Counted from the first letter of the stretch, positions 53,656 to 62,633 are shown. The stretch is DNA of 64,000 nucleotides from Alphaproteobacteria bacterium (GCA_030427405.1 JAUHXK010000011.1:119389-183388), one strand, 5' to 3'. Notes: generated by a model not told the origin, from the sequence alone. Numbers and translations: made by a program.

Positions 53656-53973
53656 TCACCTGGGGCCATGGACGACATATCGACCGCGATTGGCGCTGCC
53701 GCTTTGCGAAAGATAACCCTTGTGCACCAACGACTTCAGAGCCCTGAAAAACGTCGGGCGCGACACGTTGCGCACCAGGGTATGCTCGATCAGACCAAAA
53801 GTGCGGACTTCGCTTTCATCCTGCGAAAGGTCTTCTGCGGCGTAGTAGATATCGCGTTCAACCGGCGACAATTCTTCCAGCCCGAGCGTGCGCTCCATGC
53901 TGTGAGTGAGTTTGCGCAATTCTGCGAGCTTGGAAATTTCCGTCATGTCCATACCTGCATATATCCGTGTCAA
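53656..53973 (-). CDS. small winged-helix DNA-binding protein (MarR-like)
   Basis: A 105-residue protein made of a MarR/GntR-like winged helix. The middle has ELSPVERDIYYAAEDLSQDE; the recognition region is VRNVSRPTFFRALKSLVHKGYL and the wing SGSANRGRYVVHG. An in-frame ATG at 53946 (MTEISKLAELRKL) may be the true start. It precedes the MASE1-like gene on the same strand. It has no ligand-binding domain, so regulation would come from partner binding or abundance. A strong dyad lies about 100 bp upstream. Confidence 0.72.
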   Translation of the reverse strand: MTRIYAGMDMTEISKLAELRKLTHSMERTLGLEELSPVERDIYYAAEDLSQDESEVRTFGLIEHTLVRNVSRPTFFRALKSLVHKGYLSQSGSANRGRYVVHGPR

Positions 53974-54308
53974 CGGCCGCCATCAGACGTCCAGATGCAA
54001 AGGCCCGATCCGGTTGGTGGTCGGTCTCGCCGTGTTGACACCCATCCCCTTAGTAACAGTACCAATACAAAATGGGCTGCCGGATAACCGGTCGAGTGAA
54101 AACCGGTTGGCGGCCCAAGGTTCATTCATCGCAATCAGGTGTCAATGCACCTGGTGTTTCGACTGCAATGGCCTGAATTTTTAACGCACCCAACCCGTTC
54201 GGGCAAATTAATTGTCCGAACAGCGTTCCGATTGCATTCTGGGGTTGTGTTGGATTTTCTTAAATCGCGTCAAGGGGGCGTGATGCCCCCTTGCAGGTAT
54301 CGTGCAGG
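53974..54308. promoter_or_regulatory. 335-bp gap between the winged-helix gene and pckA with a strong dyad
   Basis: No gene is supportable. The main element is gggctgcc-ggat-aaccggt (54074-54092) against accggtt-ggcggccc (54102-54116), a dyad with 15 paired positions, one mismatch and a 4-nt bulge around a 9-nt centre. It may be an operator for the winged-helix protein, whose start is about 100 bp away, or a structured RNA. The remainder is AT-richer than the surrounding genes and holds the pckA terminator hairpin. Confidence 0.45.
54271..54293 (-). terminator. hairpin after pckA
   Basis: Perfect 9-bp inverted repeat caagggggc / gcccccttg with a 5-nt loop, 16 bp after the pckA stop. The downstream T-rich run is interrupted (acgcgattt on the minus strand), so efficiency is uncertain. 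Confidence 0.65.
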
Positions 54309-55907
54309 TTACCCGATGGCGACTGCTTTGATGTCTTCGTCGATAAACGGAACGTATTGTTCAAAGTTTTCGGCGAACATCTGCACCAGTTTTTCGGCCT
54401 GCTTGTCAAAGGCGGCCTGATCATCCCAGGTGCGGCGCGGGTCCAGCAGAACCTCGGCGACACCGGGAACCGTCACCGGGACATCGAACCCAAAATTGGC
54501 ATCCTTGCGGTATTCGGCATCGGCCAGCGACCCGTCAAGGGCGGCGGTCAGCAGGGCGCGGGTTGCCTTGATGGGCATCCGGCTGCCAACGCCATAGGCC
54601 CCACCGGTCCAGCCGGTGTTGACCAGCCAGCAGGTCGCGCCGTGTTGGGCGATCTTGTCACGCAAAAGGTTCCCGTATTCTTCGGGGCGGCGCGGCATGA
54701 AAGGGGCACCGAAACAGGTCGAGAATGTCGGCTGCGGCTCGGTCACGCCGCGCTCGGTTCCGGCGACCTTGGAGGTAAAGCCAGACAGGAAGTGATACAT
54801 CGCCTGTGCCGGTGTCAGACGCGCGATCGGAGGCAGAACCCCGAAGGCGTCACATGTCAGCATGATGATGTTCTTGGGGTGTCCCCCCAGCGCGCTTTTG
54901 GAAGCGTTCGAGATGTATTCCAGCGGGTAGGCGCAGCGCATGTTGGCGGTCAGGCTGTCGTCCTCGAAATCCAGCTCTTTTGTTTCGGGGTCGAATACCA
55001 TGTTCTCGATCACCGTGCCGAATTTGCTGGTGGTCGCGTAGATCTCGGGCTCGGCCTCGGCGTTCAGGCTGATGGTCTTGGCATAACAACCGCCTTCGAA
55101 ATTGAACGTGCCACGGTCCGACCAGCCATGTTCGTCGTCTCCGATCAGAACGCGCGACGGATCGGCCGACAGGGTGGTTTTCCCGGTGCCGGACAGGCCA
55201 AAGAACACGGCGGTGTCCACCGGGTTGCCAACGGCATGGTTGGCCGAACAGTGCATCGGCATCACGCCCTTTTCGGGCAGCATGTAGTTCAGCAGGGTGA
55301 AAACGGATTTCTTGTTCTCACCGGCGTATTCAGTGCCCCCGATCAGGATCAGTTTGCGATCGAAGTTCATCGCAATCACGGTCTCACTGCGGCAATCATG
55401 CTTGGCCGGATCCGCCTTGAAGCTGGGGCAGTTGATGACGGTAAAATCTGCTGTGAAATCGTCCAGGTCTTCGCGGTCGGGGCGGCGCAGCATGTGACGG
55501 ATGAACAGGTTGTGCCAGGCCAGTTCCGTGATCATGCGCACGTCGATCGAATAGGCGGGATCGGCCCCACCCACGAGGTCCTGAACGAAAAAGTCGCGGC
55601 CCTTCATATGGGCCAGCATATCTTCGTAAAGCGCGTCAAACCCTTGGGGGCTCATGGCGGCGTTGTTTTCCCACCAGATGCTGTCGGCAACGCTGTCGGT
55701 CTTGACGACATGCTTGTCCTTGGGCGACCGGCCCGTGAACTTGCCGGTGGAAACCAGAAAGGCGCCGCCATTGCCAAGGGTGCCTTCACCGCGCTTCAGC
55801 GCTTCTTCGATCAGCGCGGGTTCCATGAAGTTGTAATAGACATTGCCCAGACCCTCGATGCCCTGGTCCTCGAGGCGGAATTGCGGGTTAACCCGTCCAA
55901 ATGTCAT
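54309..55907 (-). CDS. pckA: phosphoenolpyruvate carboxykinase (ATP)
   Basis: Gluconeogenic enzyme turning oxaloacetate and ATP into phosphoenolpyruvate. The 532 residues show [12 protein letters not shown], the P-loop [38 protein letters not shown] and [13 protein letters not shown]. Divergent from chvI, with 346 bp between. In rhizobia this pckA-chvI-chvG linkage is conserved and pckA is part of the ChvGI-linked carbon control, which makes ChvI a good candidate regulator here. Confidence 0.97.
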   Translation of the reverse strand: MTFGRVNPQFRLEDQGIEGLGNVYYNFMEPALIEEALKRGEGTLGNGGAFLVSTGKFTGRSPKDKHVVKTDSVADSIWWENNAAMSPQGFDALYEDMLAHMKGRDFFVQDLVGGADPAYSIDVRMITELAWHNLFIRHMLRRPDREDLDDFTADFTVINCPSFKADPAKHDCRSETVIAMNFDRKLILIGGTEYAGENKKSVFTLLNYMLPEKGVMPMHCSANHAVGNPVDTAVFFGLSGTGKTTLSADPSRVLIGDDEHGWSDRGTFNFEGGCYAKTISLNAEAEPEIYATTSKFGTVIENMVFDPETKELDFEDDSLTANMRCAYPLEYISNASKSALGGHPKNIIMLTCDAFGVLPPIARLTPAQAMYHFLSGFTSKVAGTERGVTEPQPTFSTCFGAPFMPRRPEEYGNLLRDKIAQHGATCWLVNTGWTGGAYGVGSRMPIKATRALLTAALDGSLADAEYRKDANFGFDVPVTVPGVAEVLLDPRRTWDDQAAFDKQAEKLVQMFAENFEQYVPFIDEDIKAVAIG

Positions 55908-56253
55908 CTGTGTCTTCTCCTGTGGCGGCGCGCCGGCAATTTCACCGGCTGCGCTCTTGGGGCATTCATGCCGGAATTCCGGCGGGACAGGGGCGTCTTA
56001 TCATGGTCGTTTGGGGCATGAACAGGACGGTTTGGCGCAGTTAGCGCAACCAAGACAAGGTTTAGCGCAACCAAGTATTTCCTGTCGGAAACGCAACAGA
56101 GATTTTGATCGCAGCAAGGCATTTTTGCCGCATAGATGCCGCAACAAAGGCTTGATTCGCAGATACGGATTGATTCGGCGCACTAAAACCGCCAACAATG
56201 CCTTACAAATAAGCTAATTATTGCAAGAATGAGCAGGAATAGGGGTTAGCCCG
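55908..56253. promoter_or_regulatory. pckA-chvI divergent promoter region with a phased direct repeat
   Basis: No gene is supportable. The 14-mer ttagcgcaaccaag occurs twice in direct orientation, at 56041-56054 and 56062-56075, with a period of 21 bp (two helical turns). It lies roughly midway between pckA and chvI. Binding by a response regulator such as ChvI to phased direct repeats is a natural reading. Related gcaac elements recur at about 56093 and 56142 without the same phase. Confidence 0.55.
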
Positions 56254-56958
56254 ATGTCAAAGATTGCACTGGTAGATGACGACAGGAACATTCTGACGTC
56301 CGTGTCCATGACGCTTGAGGCCGAGGGTTTCGAGGTCGAAACCTACAATGACGGCCAGGCTGCGCTGGATGCGTTCAACAAGAAGCTGCCGGATATGGCC
56401 GTTCTGGATATCAAGATGCCGCGTATGGACGGCATGGACCTGCTGCAGCGGTTGCGCCAGAAAACGCAGATGCCCGTGATCTTTCTGACCTCGAAAGACG
56501 ACGAAATCGACGAAGTTCTGGGTCTGCGTATGGGGGCGGACGACTATGTCAAAAAGCCGTTTTCGCAACGGTTGCTGGTCGAACGTATCCGGGCGCTGCT
56601 GCGCAGGCAGGAAGCCACGTCAGAAGATGCCGGCACCGCAAGTTCGGGCGACACCAAGGTCATGGAACGCGGAGAGCTTCGGATGGATCCGTTGCGCCAT
56701 GCCGTCAGCTGGAAGGGCGCCGATGTTTCGCTGACCGTGACCGAGTTTCTGTTGCTGCAGGCCTTGGCCCAGCGTCCCGGTTTTGTCAAAAGCCGTGATC
56801 AGCTGATGGATGTGGCCTATGATGATCAGGTCTATGTTGATGACCGGACCATCGACAGCCATATCAAGCGTCTGCGCAAGAAGATGCGGGCCGCAGATCC
56901 CGAATTCTCGGCGATCGAAACCCTGTATGGCATCGGATACAGGTACAACGAAGAATAG
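56254..56958 (+). CDS. chvI: response regulator ChvI
   Basis: OmpR-type regulator of the ChvG-ChvI system that governs envelope integrity and acid or host response. The 234 residues contain the receiver with Asp52 ([13 protein letters not shown]) and the Lys in [10 protein letters not shown]. The winged-helix output domain includes [17 protein letters not shown] and [17 protein letters not shown]. It heads the chvI-chvG-hprK-rapZ-EIIA-ptsH operon and is divergent from pckA. Confidence 0.95.
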   Translation: MSKIALVDDDRNILTSVSMTLEAEGFEVETYNDGQAALDAFNKKLPDMAVLDIKMPRMDGMDLLQRLRQKTQMPVIFLTSKDDEIDEVLGLRMGADDYVKKPFSQRLLVERIRALLRRQEATSEDAGTASSGDTKVMERGELRMDPLRHAVSWKGADVSLTVTEFLLLQALAQRPGFVKSRDQLMDVAYDDQVYVDDRTIDSHIKRLRKKMRAADPEFSAIETLYGIGYRYNEE

Positions 56959-56991
56959 GCGCGGCCGTTTCGAAAAGTGAAAAGGGGTCCC

Positions 56992-58710
56992 GTGCGCGAC
57001 ACCGACCAAGCCAGCGATCTACGCGACGGTGACGTCGTTCTGGGGGATGACTGGGTTATCCCTCTGGACTCTGAGTCCGCCGAACTGCGCGAGCGAAGGT
57101 CGCGGCGAAACCTCTTTTCGCTGCGCGGCTCGCCACTGGCGCGAAAGATCATCACGTTCAACCTGATCGCGCTTGTTATCCTTGTTGCGGGCCTGCTGTA
57201 TCTGGATGACACGCGAAAAGAGCGGGTGCAGCAGACGGCGCGCAACCTGATCGGAGACGCGCAACTTGTCAGCAACGTATTCGAAGCCCAATTGCGTCAG
57301 GCGGCGGCCACGCAACCGCGGGATGCCGCGGACCTTGATGTCAAGGACACGTTGTCAGGGCTTAGCTTGCCAGAAGGCGGAGAGGTCTTTGTCTATGACG
57401 CGTCCGGAACACTGATCGGCTGGACGCGGGGGGCGTCCCTGGCGGCGAACATGCCGGTTCTGGTTCGGGCGGAAACGGATGCGCCCAGCGGTGGGACTCT
57501 TATCAGCGACGCGCTGAATGCGGTTTGGACCGGAATCTCTTCAATCTTCAGCAGCACGTCGCAGACCGAGGCGCCAACCCTTGCACAAAGGGTTCAGAAC
57601 ATCATCCCCAACGCGCTGGGTGGCCATATGCAGGTGCAGGCGGTGGCAGATTCCGCCGGGAACACTGTGATCGTGGCTGCCGCGCCGATCATACTTGACG
57701 GCGCCCCGGTCGGCGCCGTTGCCATGGCCGGACCCGCAGGCGAAATTGACGCGCTGGCGCGGAAGGAACAAGAACGTATCTTGCAGATGTTTGTTGTTGC
57801 CCTTTTGGTGTCCATCGGCCTGAGCCTGGTCTTGGCGTCAACAATTGCCAACCCACTGGCGGATTTGGCCGCAGCGGCGGAAATGGGCAAAGACAGGGGG
57901 GCAGGTGTCAATCCGGGTCGCATCCGTATCCCCGACCTGAGCGCACGCCCGGACGAAATCGGCCGCCTCAGCCAGGCTTTGCGGGGCATGGTGACCGCTC
58001 TGTACAACCGGATCGACGCCAATGAGCAGTTCGCGGCCGACGTGGCGCATGAAATCAAGAACCCGCTGGCAAGCCTGCAATCCGCGGTCGGTACGTTGCG
58101 GATGGTCAAACGCGATGACCAGCGTGAAAAGCTGCTGGGCGTCATAGAACACGACGTTCGCCGGCTTGACCGTCTTGTCAGCGACATTTCCAACGCATCG
58201 CGCCTGGATGCGGAACTGGTCAAAGAAGAAGAACAGCCCTTTGACCTGCTCAAGCTGCTTGGCAATATCGGGCAGTTTCTGGGTGAAGATGCCAAGAAGA
58301 ACGGGATTGATTACATCACCGACCTTCCACCCGATCCGATCGTGGTTAACGGCCTTGAAGCGCGGCTTGCGCAGGTATTCGTCAACCTGATCACCAACGC
58401 GATTTCCTTCTGCGAAGAAGGGGACGCCATTCGCGTTTGGGTCCGCCGCCGTGACAACCGTGTCCTAGCCGTTGTCGAAGATACCGGCCCGGGTATCCCG
58501 GATCAGGCCCTTACCAAAGTGTTCAAACGGTTCTACTCGCAACGCCCCGAAGAGCATTTTGGCAATAACTCGGGCCTTGGGCTTGCGATCTCCAAGCAGA
58601 TCGTCGAAGCCCATGGCGGTGTGATCTGGGCCGAGAATATCCGCCCGACCGAAGCGGATGTGACATCGGACCCGCTGGGCGCCCGTTTCGTCGTCGGTTT
58701 GCCCGTCTAA
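56992..58710 (+). CDS. chvG: sensor histidine kinase ChvG
   Basis: Membrane sensor kinase partner of ChvI. The architecture is a 38-residue cytoplasmic N terminus, first helix (LARKIITFNLIALVILVAGLLYL), a large periplasmic sensor domain, second helix (MFVVALLVSIGLSLVLASTIA), HAMP, and the kinase core. His353 is the phosphorylation site in DVAHEIKNPLASLQ. The ATPase has NLITNAISFCEEG, DTGPGIPDQAL and NSGLGLAISKQI. The start is uncertain: GTG 56992 (after aaaggggt) is preferred, GTG 56977 is possible. Confidence 0.94.
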   Translation: MRDTDQASDLRDGDVVLGDDWVIPLDSESAELRERRSRRNLFSLRGSPLARKIITFNLIALVILVAGLLYLDDTRKERVQQTARNLIGDAQLVSNVFEAQLRQAAATQPRDAADLDVKDTLSGLSLPEGGEVFVYDASGTLIGWTRGASLAANMPVLVRAETDAPSGGTLISDALNAVWTGISSIFSSTSQTEAPTLAQRVQNIIPNALGGHMQVQAVADSAGNTVIVAAAPIILDGAPVGAVAMAGPAGEIDALARKEQERILQMFVVALLVSIGLSLVLASTIANPLADLAAAAEMGKDRGAGVNPGRIRIPDLSARPDEIGRLSQALRGMVTALYNRIDANEQFAADVAHEIKNPLASLQSAVGTLRMVKRDDQREKLLGVIEHDVRRLDRLVSDISNASRLDAELVKEEEQPFDLLKLLGNIGQFLGEDAKKNGIDYITDLPPDPIVVNGLEARLAQVFVNLITNAISFCEEGDAIRVWVRRRDNRVLAVVEDTGPGIPDQALTKVFKRFYSQRPEEHFGNNSGLGLAISKQIVEAHGGVIWAENIRPTEADVTSDPLGARFVVGLPV

Positions 58711-58713
58711 GTC

Positions 58714-59184
58714 ATGAAGCCCGTCGCCCAGCCCGACAGCGAACCCGAACCGACCACAATTGTTCACGCGTCCTGCATTTCGGTCGCAGGAAGCAGCGCG
58801 CTGATAACGGGCCCGTCCGGTTCGGGAAAATCCGCGCTGGCTTTGCAGATGATGGCGCTGGGGGCAGACCTGGTCGCAGATGACCGGGTCCACCTGCGCG
58901 CCGGTTCGGATGCCGTTTCGGCAGACGCTGTCGACCCGATCCGCGGGCTGATCGAGGCGCGGGGAATAGGCCTTCTAAAGGCCAGGGCAGCAGGCCCAAC
59001 ACCTGTCCTTGTGGTCGTCGATCTGGGGCAATCAGAGCCGAAACGCCTGCCGGATTTGCACAGTATTGAACTGGTGGGGCAAACTGTTCCCTTGCTTAAG
59101 GCGAAAGGGGTCCCCAATTTGGCATCAGCCTTAATGCAATTTTTGAAAATGGGACGTGTCGATCCGCAATGGCCATGCGCATGA
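58714..59184 (+). CDS. hprK: HPr kinase/phosphorylase, short alphaproteobacterial form
   Basis: Phosphorylates and dephosphorylates HPr on Ser46. It is 156 residues and lacks the N-terminal domain of the Firmicutes enzyme; this short form is normal in alphaproteobacteria. Walker A is GPSGSGKSALALQ (33-45) and LVADDRVHLRAGSD holds the capping region. It starts 4 bp after chvG and its stop overlaps rapZ. HPr in the same operon has Ser46, making it a likely target. Confidence 0.92.
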   Translation: MKPVAQPDSEPEPTTIVHASCISVAGSSALITGPSGSGKSALALQMMALGADLVADDRVHLRAGSDAVSADAVDPIRGLIEARGIGLLKARAAGPTPVLVVVDLGQSEPKRLPDLHSIELVGQTVPLLKAKGVPNLASALMQFLKMGRVDPQWPCA

Positions 59185-60062
59185 CAGACCAACGCCGCAT
59201 CGTACTTGTGACCGGACCGTCGGGCGCAGGGCGGTCCACCGCGATCCATGTGCTCGAAGACCTGGGTTTTGAGGCGATCGACAATCTGCCGATGGGGTTG
59301 CTGCCTCGTTTGCTGGACGGCCCGGAACCCGCCCGGCCTATGGCGCTGGGGATCGACACGCGTAACCGCGAGTTTTCGACCGGTGGTTTCATCGACCTCG
59401 TGGCAAGGTTGAACCGCATTGAAAAGGTCGACCTGGCAACGCTCTATCTGGATTGCAGCGACGACGTCCTGCTGCGCAGGTTCTCGGAAACCCGAAGACG
59501 GCACCCGGTGGCGACCGAATCGAGCCCTGAAATCGGTATCCGGCAGGAAAAGGAGCTGTTGCATCCGATCCGCGAGATTGCCGATACGCTGATCGACACC
59601 AGCCCGCTGAACGTTCACCAATTGCGAGAAGAGGTCGAACGGTGGTTCGCGCCGCAGGAAGGGCGCCACCTGGCCGTGTCGATCGAATCCTTTTCCTACA
59701 AGCCTGGCCTGCCAAGCGGGCTGGACATGGTGTTTGACTGCCGGTTTCTTGCCAACCCCTATTGGCGCGCCGAATTACGGTCGGCCGATGGGCGTAACCA
59801 AGATGTTGCAGCCTATGTTCGGTCAGATCAGAACTATGAGGCGTTCTTTGACCGCGTCCTGGACCTGATACGGGTGCTGCTTCCGGCGTTTCGGGCCGAG
59901 GGCAAGGCCCATCTTTCGGTGGCATTCGGCTGCACCGGCGGGCAACACCGTTCGGTCGCCTTGGCCGAAGCTATCGCAAAGGCCCTTGCAGAAGGGGGGC
60001 AGCAGGTGGCAATTAGGCATCGCGAGATGGAACGACGATCATTGAATGTGAGGCCGGATTGA
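59181..60062 (+). CDS. rapZ: RNase adapter RapZ (nucleotide-binding protein)
   Basis: RapZ/YvcJ family protein of 293 residues. In E. coli RapZ controls glucosamine-6-phosphate synthase by recruiting RNase E to the sRNA GlmZ. P-loop: LVTGPSGAGRSTAI; Walker-B-like ALGIDTRNREFS; the C-terminal domain has SIESFSYKPGLPSGLDMVFDCRFLANPYW and the phosphosugar-binding GCTGGQHRSV. Whether it binds RNA here is unknown. Start 59181 is preferred because it forms ATGA with the hprK stop; in-frame ATGs at 59169 and 59175 exist. Confidence 0.94.
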   Translation: MTDQRRIVLVTGPSGAGRSTAIHVLEDLGFEAIDNLPMGLLPRLLDGPEPARPMALGIDTRNREFSTGGFIDLVARLNRIEKVDLATLYLDCSDDVLLRRFSETRRRHPVATESSPEIGIRQEKELLHPIREIADTLIDTSPLNVHQLREEVERWFAPQEGRHLAVSIESFSYKPGLPSGLDMVFDCRFLANPYWRAELRSADGRNQDVAAYVRSDQNYEAFFDRVLDLIRVLLPAFRAEGKAHLSVAFGCTGGQHRSVALAEAIAKALAEGGQQVAIRHREMERRSLNVRPD

Positions 60063-60451
60063 TCGGGATAGTAATCGTTGCACATGGAGGTTTGGCCCAG
60101 GAATACCTGGCAGCCACCCAACATGTTGTCGGGCAACAGCCCGGACTGATCGCGATTGCCATTGATGCCGATCACGACCGCGACAAGAAAGAGGCCGAAA
60201 TCTGCCGCGCGGCGGACAAGGTCGATGTCGGTGATGGCGTGGTTGTCGTCACGGACCTGTTTGGTGGCAGCCCTTCGAATCTCAGCCTGCGCGCCTGCGC
60301 CCCGCAGGACCGCCGAATCCTTTACGGAGCCAACCTGCCAATGCTGATCAAATTGGCCAAAAGCCGCCACTTGCCCGTGGCGGATGCAGTTCGCCATGCG
60401 ATGGAAGCCGGACGAAAATATATCAATGCGCAAAATGTGACGCTGGATTGA
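60059..60451 (+). CDS. PTS mannose-family EIIA protein
   Basis: A 130-residue single EIIA domain of the mannose type. The phosphorylated His9 is in GIVIVAHGGLAQEYLAA, and VVVTDLFGGSPSNLSLRA is the EIIA-Man signature. There is no EIIB or EIIC gene nearby. It likely receives phosphate from HPr for regulatory purposes. Start is TTG at 60059, overlapping the rapZ stop (TTGA), 16 bp before ptsH. Confidence 0.92.
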   Translation: MIGIVIVAHGGLAQEYLAATQHVVGQQPGLIAIAIDADHDRDKKEAEICRAADKVDVGDGVVVVTDLFGGSPSNLSLRACAPQDRRILYGANLPMLIKLAKSRHLPVADAVRHAMEAGRKYINAQNVTLD

Positions 60452-60467
60452 AATCGGATTGATTGAA

Positions 60468-60737
60468 ATGGCCAATAAAAGTTTGAAAATCGTGAATGAA
60501 AAAGGCCTGCACGCCCGCGCCTCGGCCAAGCTTGTCGAAGTCGTCGAAGGGTTTGACGCAACGGCAGAGGTGTCAAAGGGCGGTCTTTCGGCCTCGGGCG
60601 ACAGTATCATGGGGCTTTTGATGTTGGCAGCGTCGCGCGGAACGACTATTGACGTCGAGACGTCCGGACCTGATGCTGAGGCGTTGGCGGAGGCATTGGA
60701 AACCCTGGTGAACGACAAGTTTGGGGAAGGGTTCTGA
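60468..60737 (+). CDS. ptsH: phosphocarrier protein HPr
   Basis: An 89-residue HPr. His15 in KGLHARASAKLV is phosphorylated by enzyme I, and Ser46 in SGDSIMGLLML by HprK, so both signalling sites are intact. Enzyme I is not in the window. The ATG at 60468 is chosen; an in-frame TTG at 60459 is less likely. Together with HprK, EIIA and RapZ it forms a regulatory phosphotransfer branch. Confidence 0.95.
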   Translation: MANKSLKIVNEKGLHARASAKLVEVVEGFDATAEVSKGGLSASGDSIMGLLMLAASRGTTIDVETSGPDAEALAEALETLVNDKFGEGF

Positions 60738-60774
60738 CAGCCCGCTGCGACAAGAAGAACGGGAAGACCAGGAA

Positions 60775-61674
60775 TTGGCGGAAACCACGCACGAGACCAA
60801 AACGAACCCGGCGGTGGATGGGGCGCCGGATCGGGGCGAAGTCTACGACCGTAGAACCCTGACATATGCCAACTCGTTCGATGATGCCTGGACGTCCACG
60901 GCCATCCGCGCCATCGAGTGGTGCACGGGTAAGCTGACGATCCTGCGGATGGTCAACAAATTCGAAAAAAAGAACGAATACTACCGGGGTCAGAAATTCT
61001 GGGGCGGCGCGCTCGAGGTGATGGGGATCGACCTGACGACCCCCCAGGGCCAGATCGAAAATATCCCAAGCGAAGGTCCCGTTGTCGTTGTTGCCAACCA
61101 CCCTCACGGTATGGTCGACGGCATGATCCTGGCCGAACTGATCGGCAAAGTTCGCAACGACTACCGTATCCTCACGCGCTCGGTCCTGACCGGTCTGGAC
61201 GAGGCCGCGACCTCCTTCATGATCCCCGTGCCGTTTCCGCATGACCCAGAAGCACAGTCCAAAATGCTCGAAATGCGCGGCAAGGCGATGGACCACCTGA
61301 AAAACGGCGGCGTCGTGGCCCTGTTTCCATCCGGCGTCGTGATGTCTTCGGATGACTGGTTCGGACCTGCCCAGGAACGCGAATGGAACGTGTTCACCGC
61401 CAAGATGATCCGTCGCTCGGGGGCCAGGGTCGTGCCGATCTTCTTTCCCGGCAGCAATTCGCGGTGGTACCAGATCGCCAACCGCCTGTCGCCGATCTTG
61501 CGGCAGGGTTTGCTGCTGCACGAAATCGTTCGGTCCTGTAACCGCCCGCAATCGCCCGTCATTGGTCAGCCGATCACGGACAGCGACATGGAATTGCTCG
61601 AAAAAGATCCGCGCGGCTTCATGACATGGCTCAGAAATCACACGCTTTCGCTGGGCCGGTCGACGAAACCCTGA
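60775..61674 (+). CDS. 1-acyl-sn-glycerol-3-phosphate acyltransferase family protein
   Basis: Lysophospholipid acyltransferase-like protein of about 299 residues. The catalytic motif is VVVVANHPHGMVDGMILAEL (HPHGMVD, variant of the H-x4-D motif). The substrate-binding block is ALFPSGVVMSSDDWFG, and IFFPGSNSRWYQIANRL follows. The start is uncertain: TTG 60775 (after gggaag) is preferred over TTG 60721. It ends the chvI operon and is followed by a repeat/terminator. Why a lipid acyltransferase is joined to the PTS relay is not known. Confidence 0.85.
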   Translation: MAETTHETKTNPAVDGAPDRGEVYDRRTLTYANSFDDAWTSTAIRAIEWCTGKLTILRMVNKFEKKNEYYRGQKFWGGALEVMGIDLTTPQGQIENIPSEGPVVVVANHPHGMVDGMILAELIGKVRNDYRILTRSVLTGLDEAATSFMIPVPFPHDPEAQSKMLEMRGKAMDHLKNGGVVALFPSGVVMSSDDWFGPAQEREWNVFTAKMIRRSGARVVPIFFPGSNSRWYQIANRLSPILRQGLLLHEIVRSCNRPQSPVIGQPITDSDMELLEKDPRGFMTWLRNHTLSLGRSTKP

Positions 61675-61679
61675 TCCGT

Positions 61680-61750
61680 CCCTTCATCTGGCCAAAAATA
61701 TCCCGGGGGTGAGCCCGGACTTATGTCCGGGCGAGGGGGCTGGCCCCCTT
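61680..61750. repeat. intergenic repeat, copy 2, with two hairpins
   Basis: Core identical to the 31-nt element at 44189-44219 (61680-61710). After ...gggggt the copy has an extra stem gcccggac-ttat-gtccgggc (61713-61732), then the shared agggggc-tg-gccccct hairpin (61734-61749) and tt. It lies between the convergent acyltransferase and hydroxybutyryl-CoA dehydrogenase genes, the same placement as copy 1, and may act as a bidirectional terminator. Confidence 0.8.
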
Positions 61751-61757
61751 TCCCAGC

Positions 61758-62633
61758 CTAGCGCGTCGGAACCGGCGCCTCACCGCGATAGTCATAAAAC
61801 CCGCGCTCTGTCTTGCGACCCAGCCATCCGGCCTCGACATATTTCGTAAGCAGTGGGCAAGGACGATACTTGGTGTCGGCCAGACCGTCATGCAAGACAT
61901 TCATAATGGCCAGACAGGTATCCAGGCCGATGAAATCCGCAAGCTCCAGCGGCCCCATCGGGTGGTTTGCACCCAGCTTCATCGACTCGTCGATGGATTT
62001 CACATTTCCAACACCCTCATAAAGCGTATAAACCGCCTCGTTGATCATCGGCATCAGAATGCGGTTCACGATGAAAGCGGGGAAATCTTCCGCGCTGGCA
62101 GAGGTTTTGCCAAGCCGGTCAACCACCGCTTTGCACGCGGCAAAGGTTTCCTCGTTGGTTGCGATCCCGCGGATAAGCTCCACCAATTGCATCACCGGCA
62201 CCGGGTTCATAAAGTGAAACCCCATGAACCGCTCCGGCCTGTCTGTTCGGCTGGCCAGTCGGGTAATGGAAATCGAGGACGTGTTCGATGTCAGGATCGT
62301 ATGCGGCTGAAGATGCGGTTGCAGGTCTTCAAAAATGGCCTGTTTGACCGTCTCGCGTTCCGTGGCCGCCTCGATCACCAGGTCCGTCTGACCCAACTCC
62401 GGCAGGCTCAACGTGGTCTTGATCCGACCCAGCGCCGCGCGCACCGCATCGTCCGAGATCTTGCCGCGTGACGCCTGCCGCGCCAGATTGCCTCTGATCG
62501 TCTCGACGGCGTTGTCCAGCGCCGCCTGGTCGATGTCGTTGAGCAGAACGTCATAGTCTGCCAATGCCAGAACATGGGCAATGCCATTGCCCATTTGTCC
62601 GGCGCCAATCACTCCGACCGATTTTACGTCCAT
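61758..62633 (-). CDS. hbd: 3-hydroxybutyryl-CoA dehydrogenase
   Basis: NAD(P)-dependent oxidation of 3-hydroxyacyl-CoA. The 291 residues begin with the Rossmann motif VGVIGAGQMGNGIAHVLALA. Catalytic signature: FMGFHFMNPVPVMQLVELIRG, with His and Glu. The C-terminal dimerisation domain has NRILMPMINEAVYTLYEGVG and HPMGPLELADFIGLDTCLAI. It may serve butanoate or PHB metabolism, or the C4 branch that feeds the ethylmalonyl-CoA pathway. It is the usual neighbour of the etf genes in this group of bacteria. Confidence 0.95.
   Translation of the reverse strand: MDVKSVGVIGAGQMGNGIAHVLALADYDVLLNDIDQAALDNAVETIRGNLARQASRGKISDDAVRAALGRIKTTLSLPELGQTDLVIEAATERETVKQAIFEDLQPHLQPHTILTSNTSSISITRLASRTDRPERFMGFHFMNPVPVMQLVELIRGIATNEETFAACKAVVDRLGKTSASAEDFPAFIVNRILMPMINEAVYTLYEGVGNVKSIDESMKLGANHPMGPLELADFIGLDTCLAIMNVLHDGLADTKYRPCPLLTKYVEAGWLGRKTERGFYDYRGEAPVPTR

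Noticed and set aside
58714..59184. hprK as a truncated pseudogene
   Set aside because: The short form without an N-terminal domain is normal in alphaproteobacteria, and the Walker A motif and reading frame are intact.
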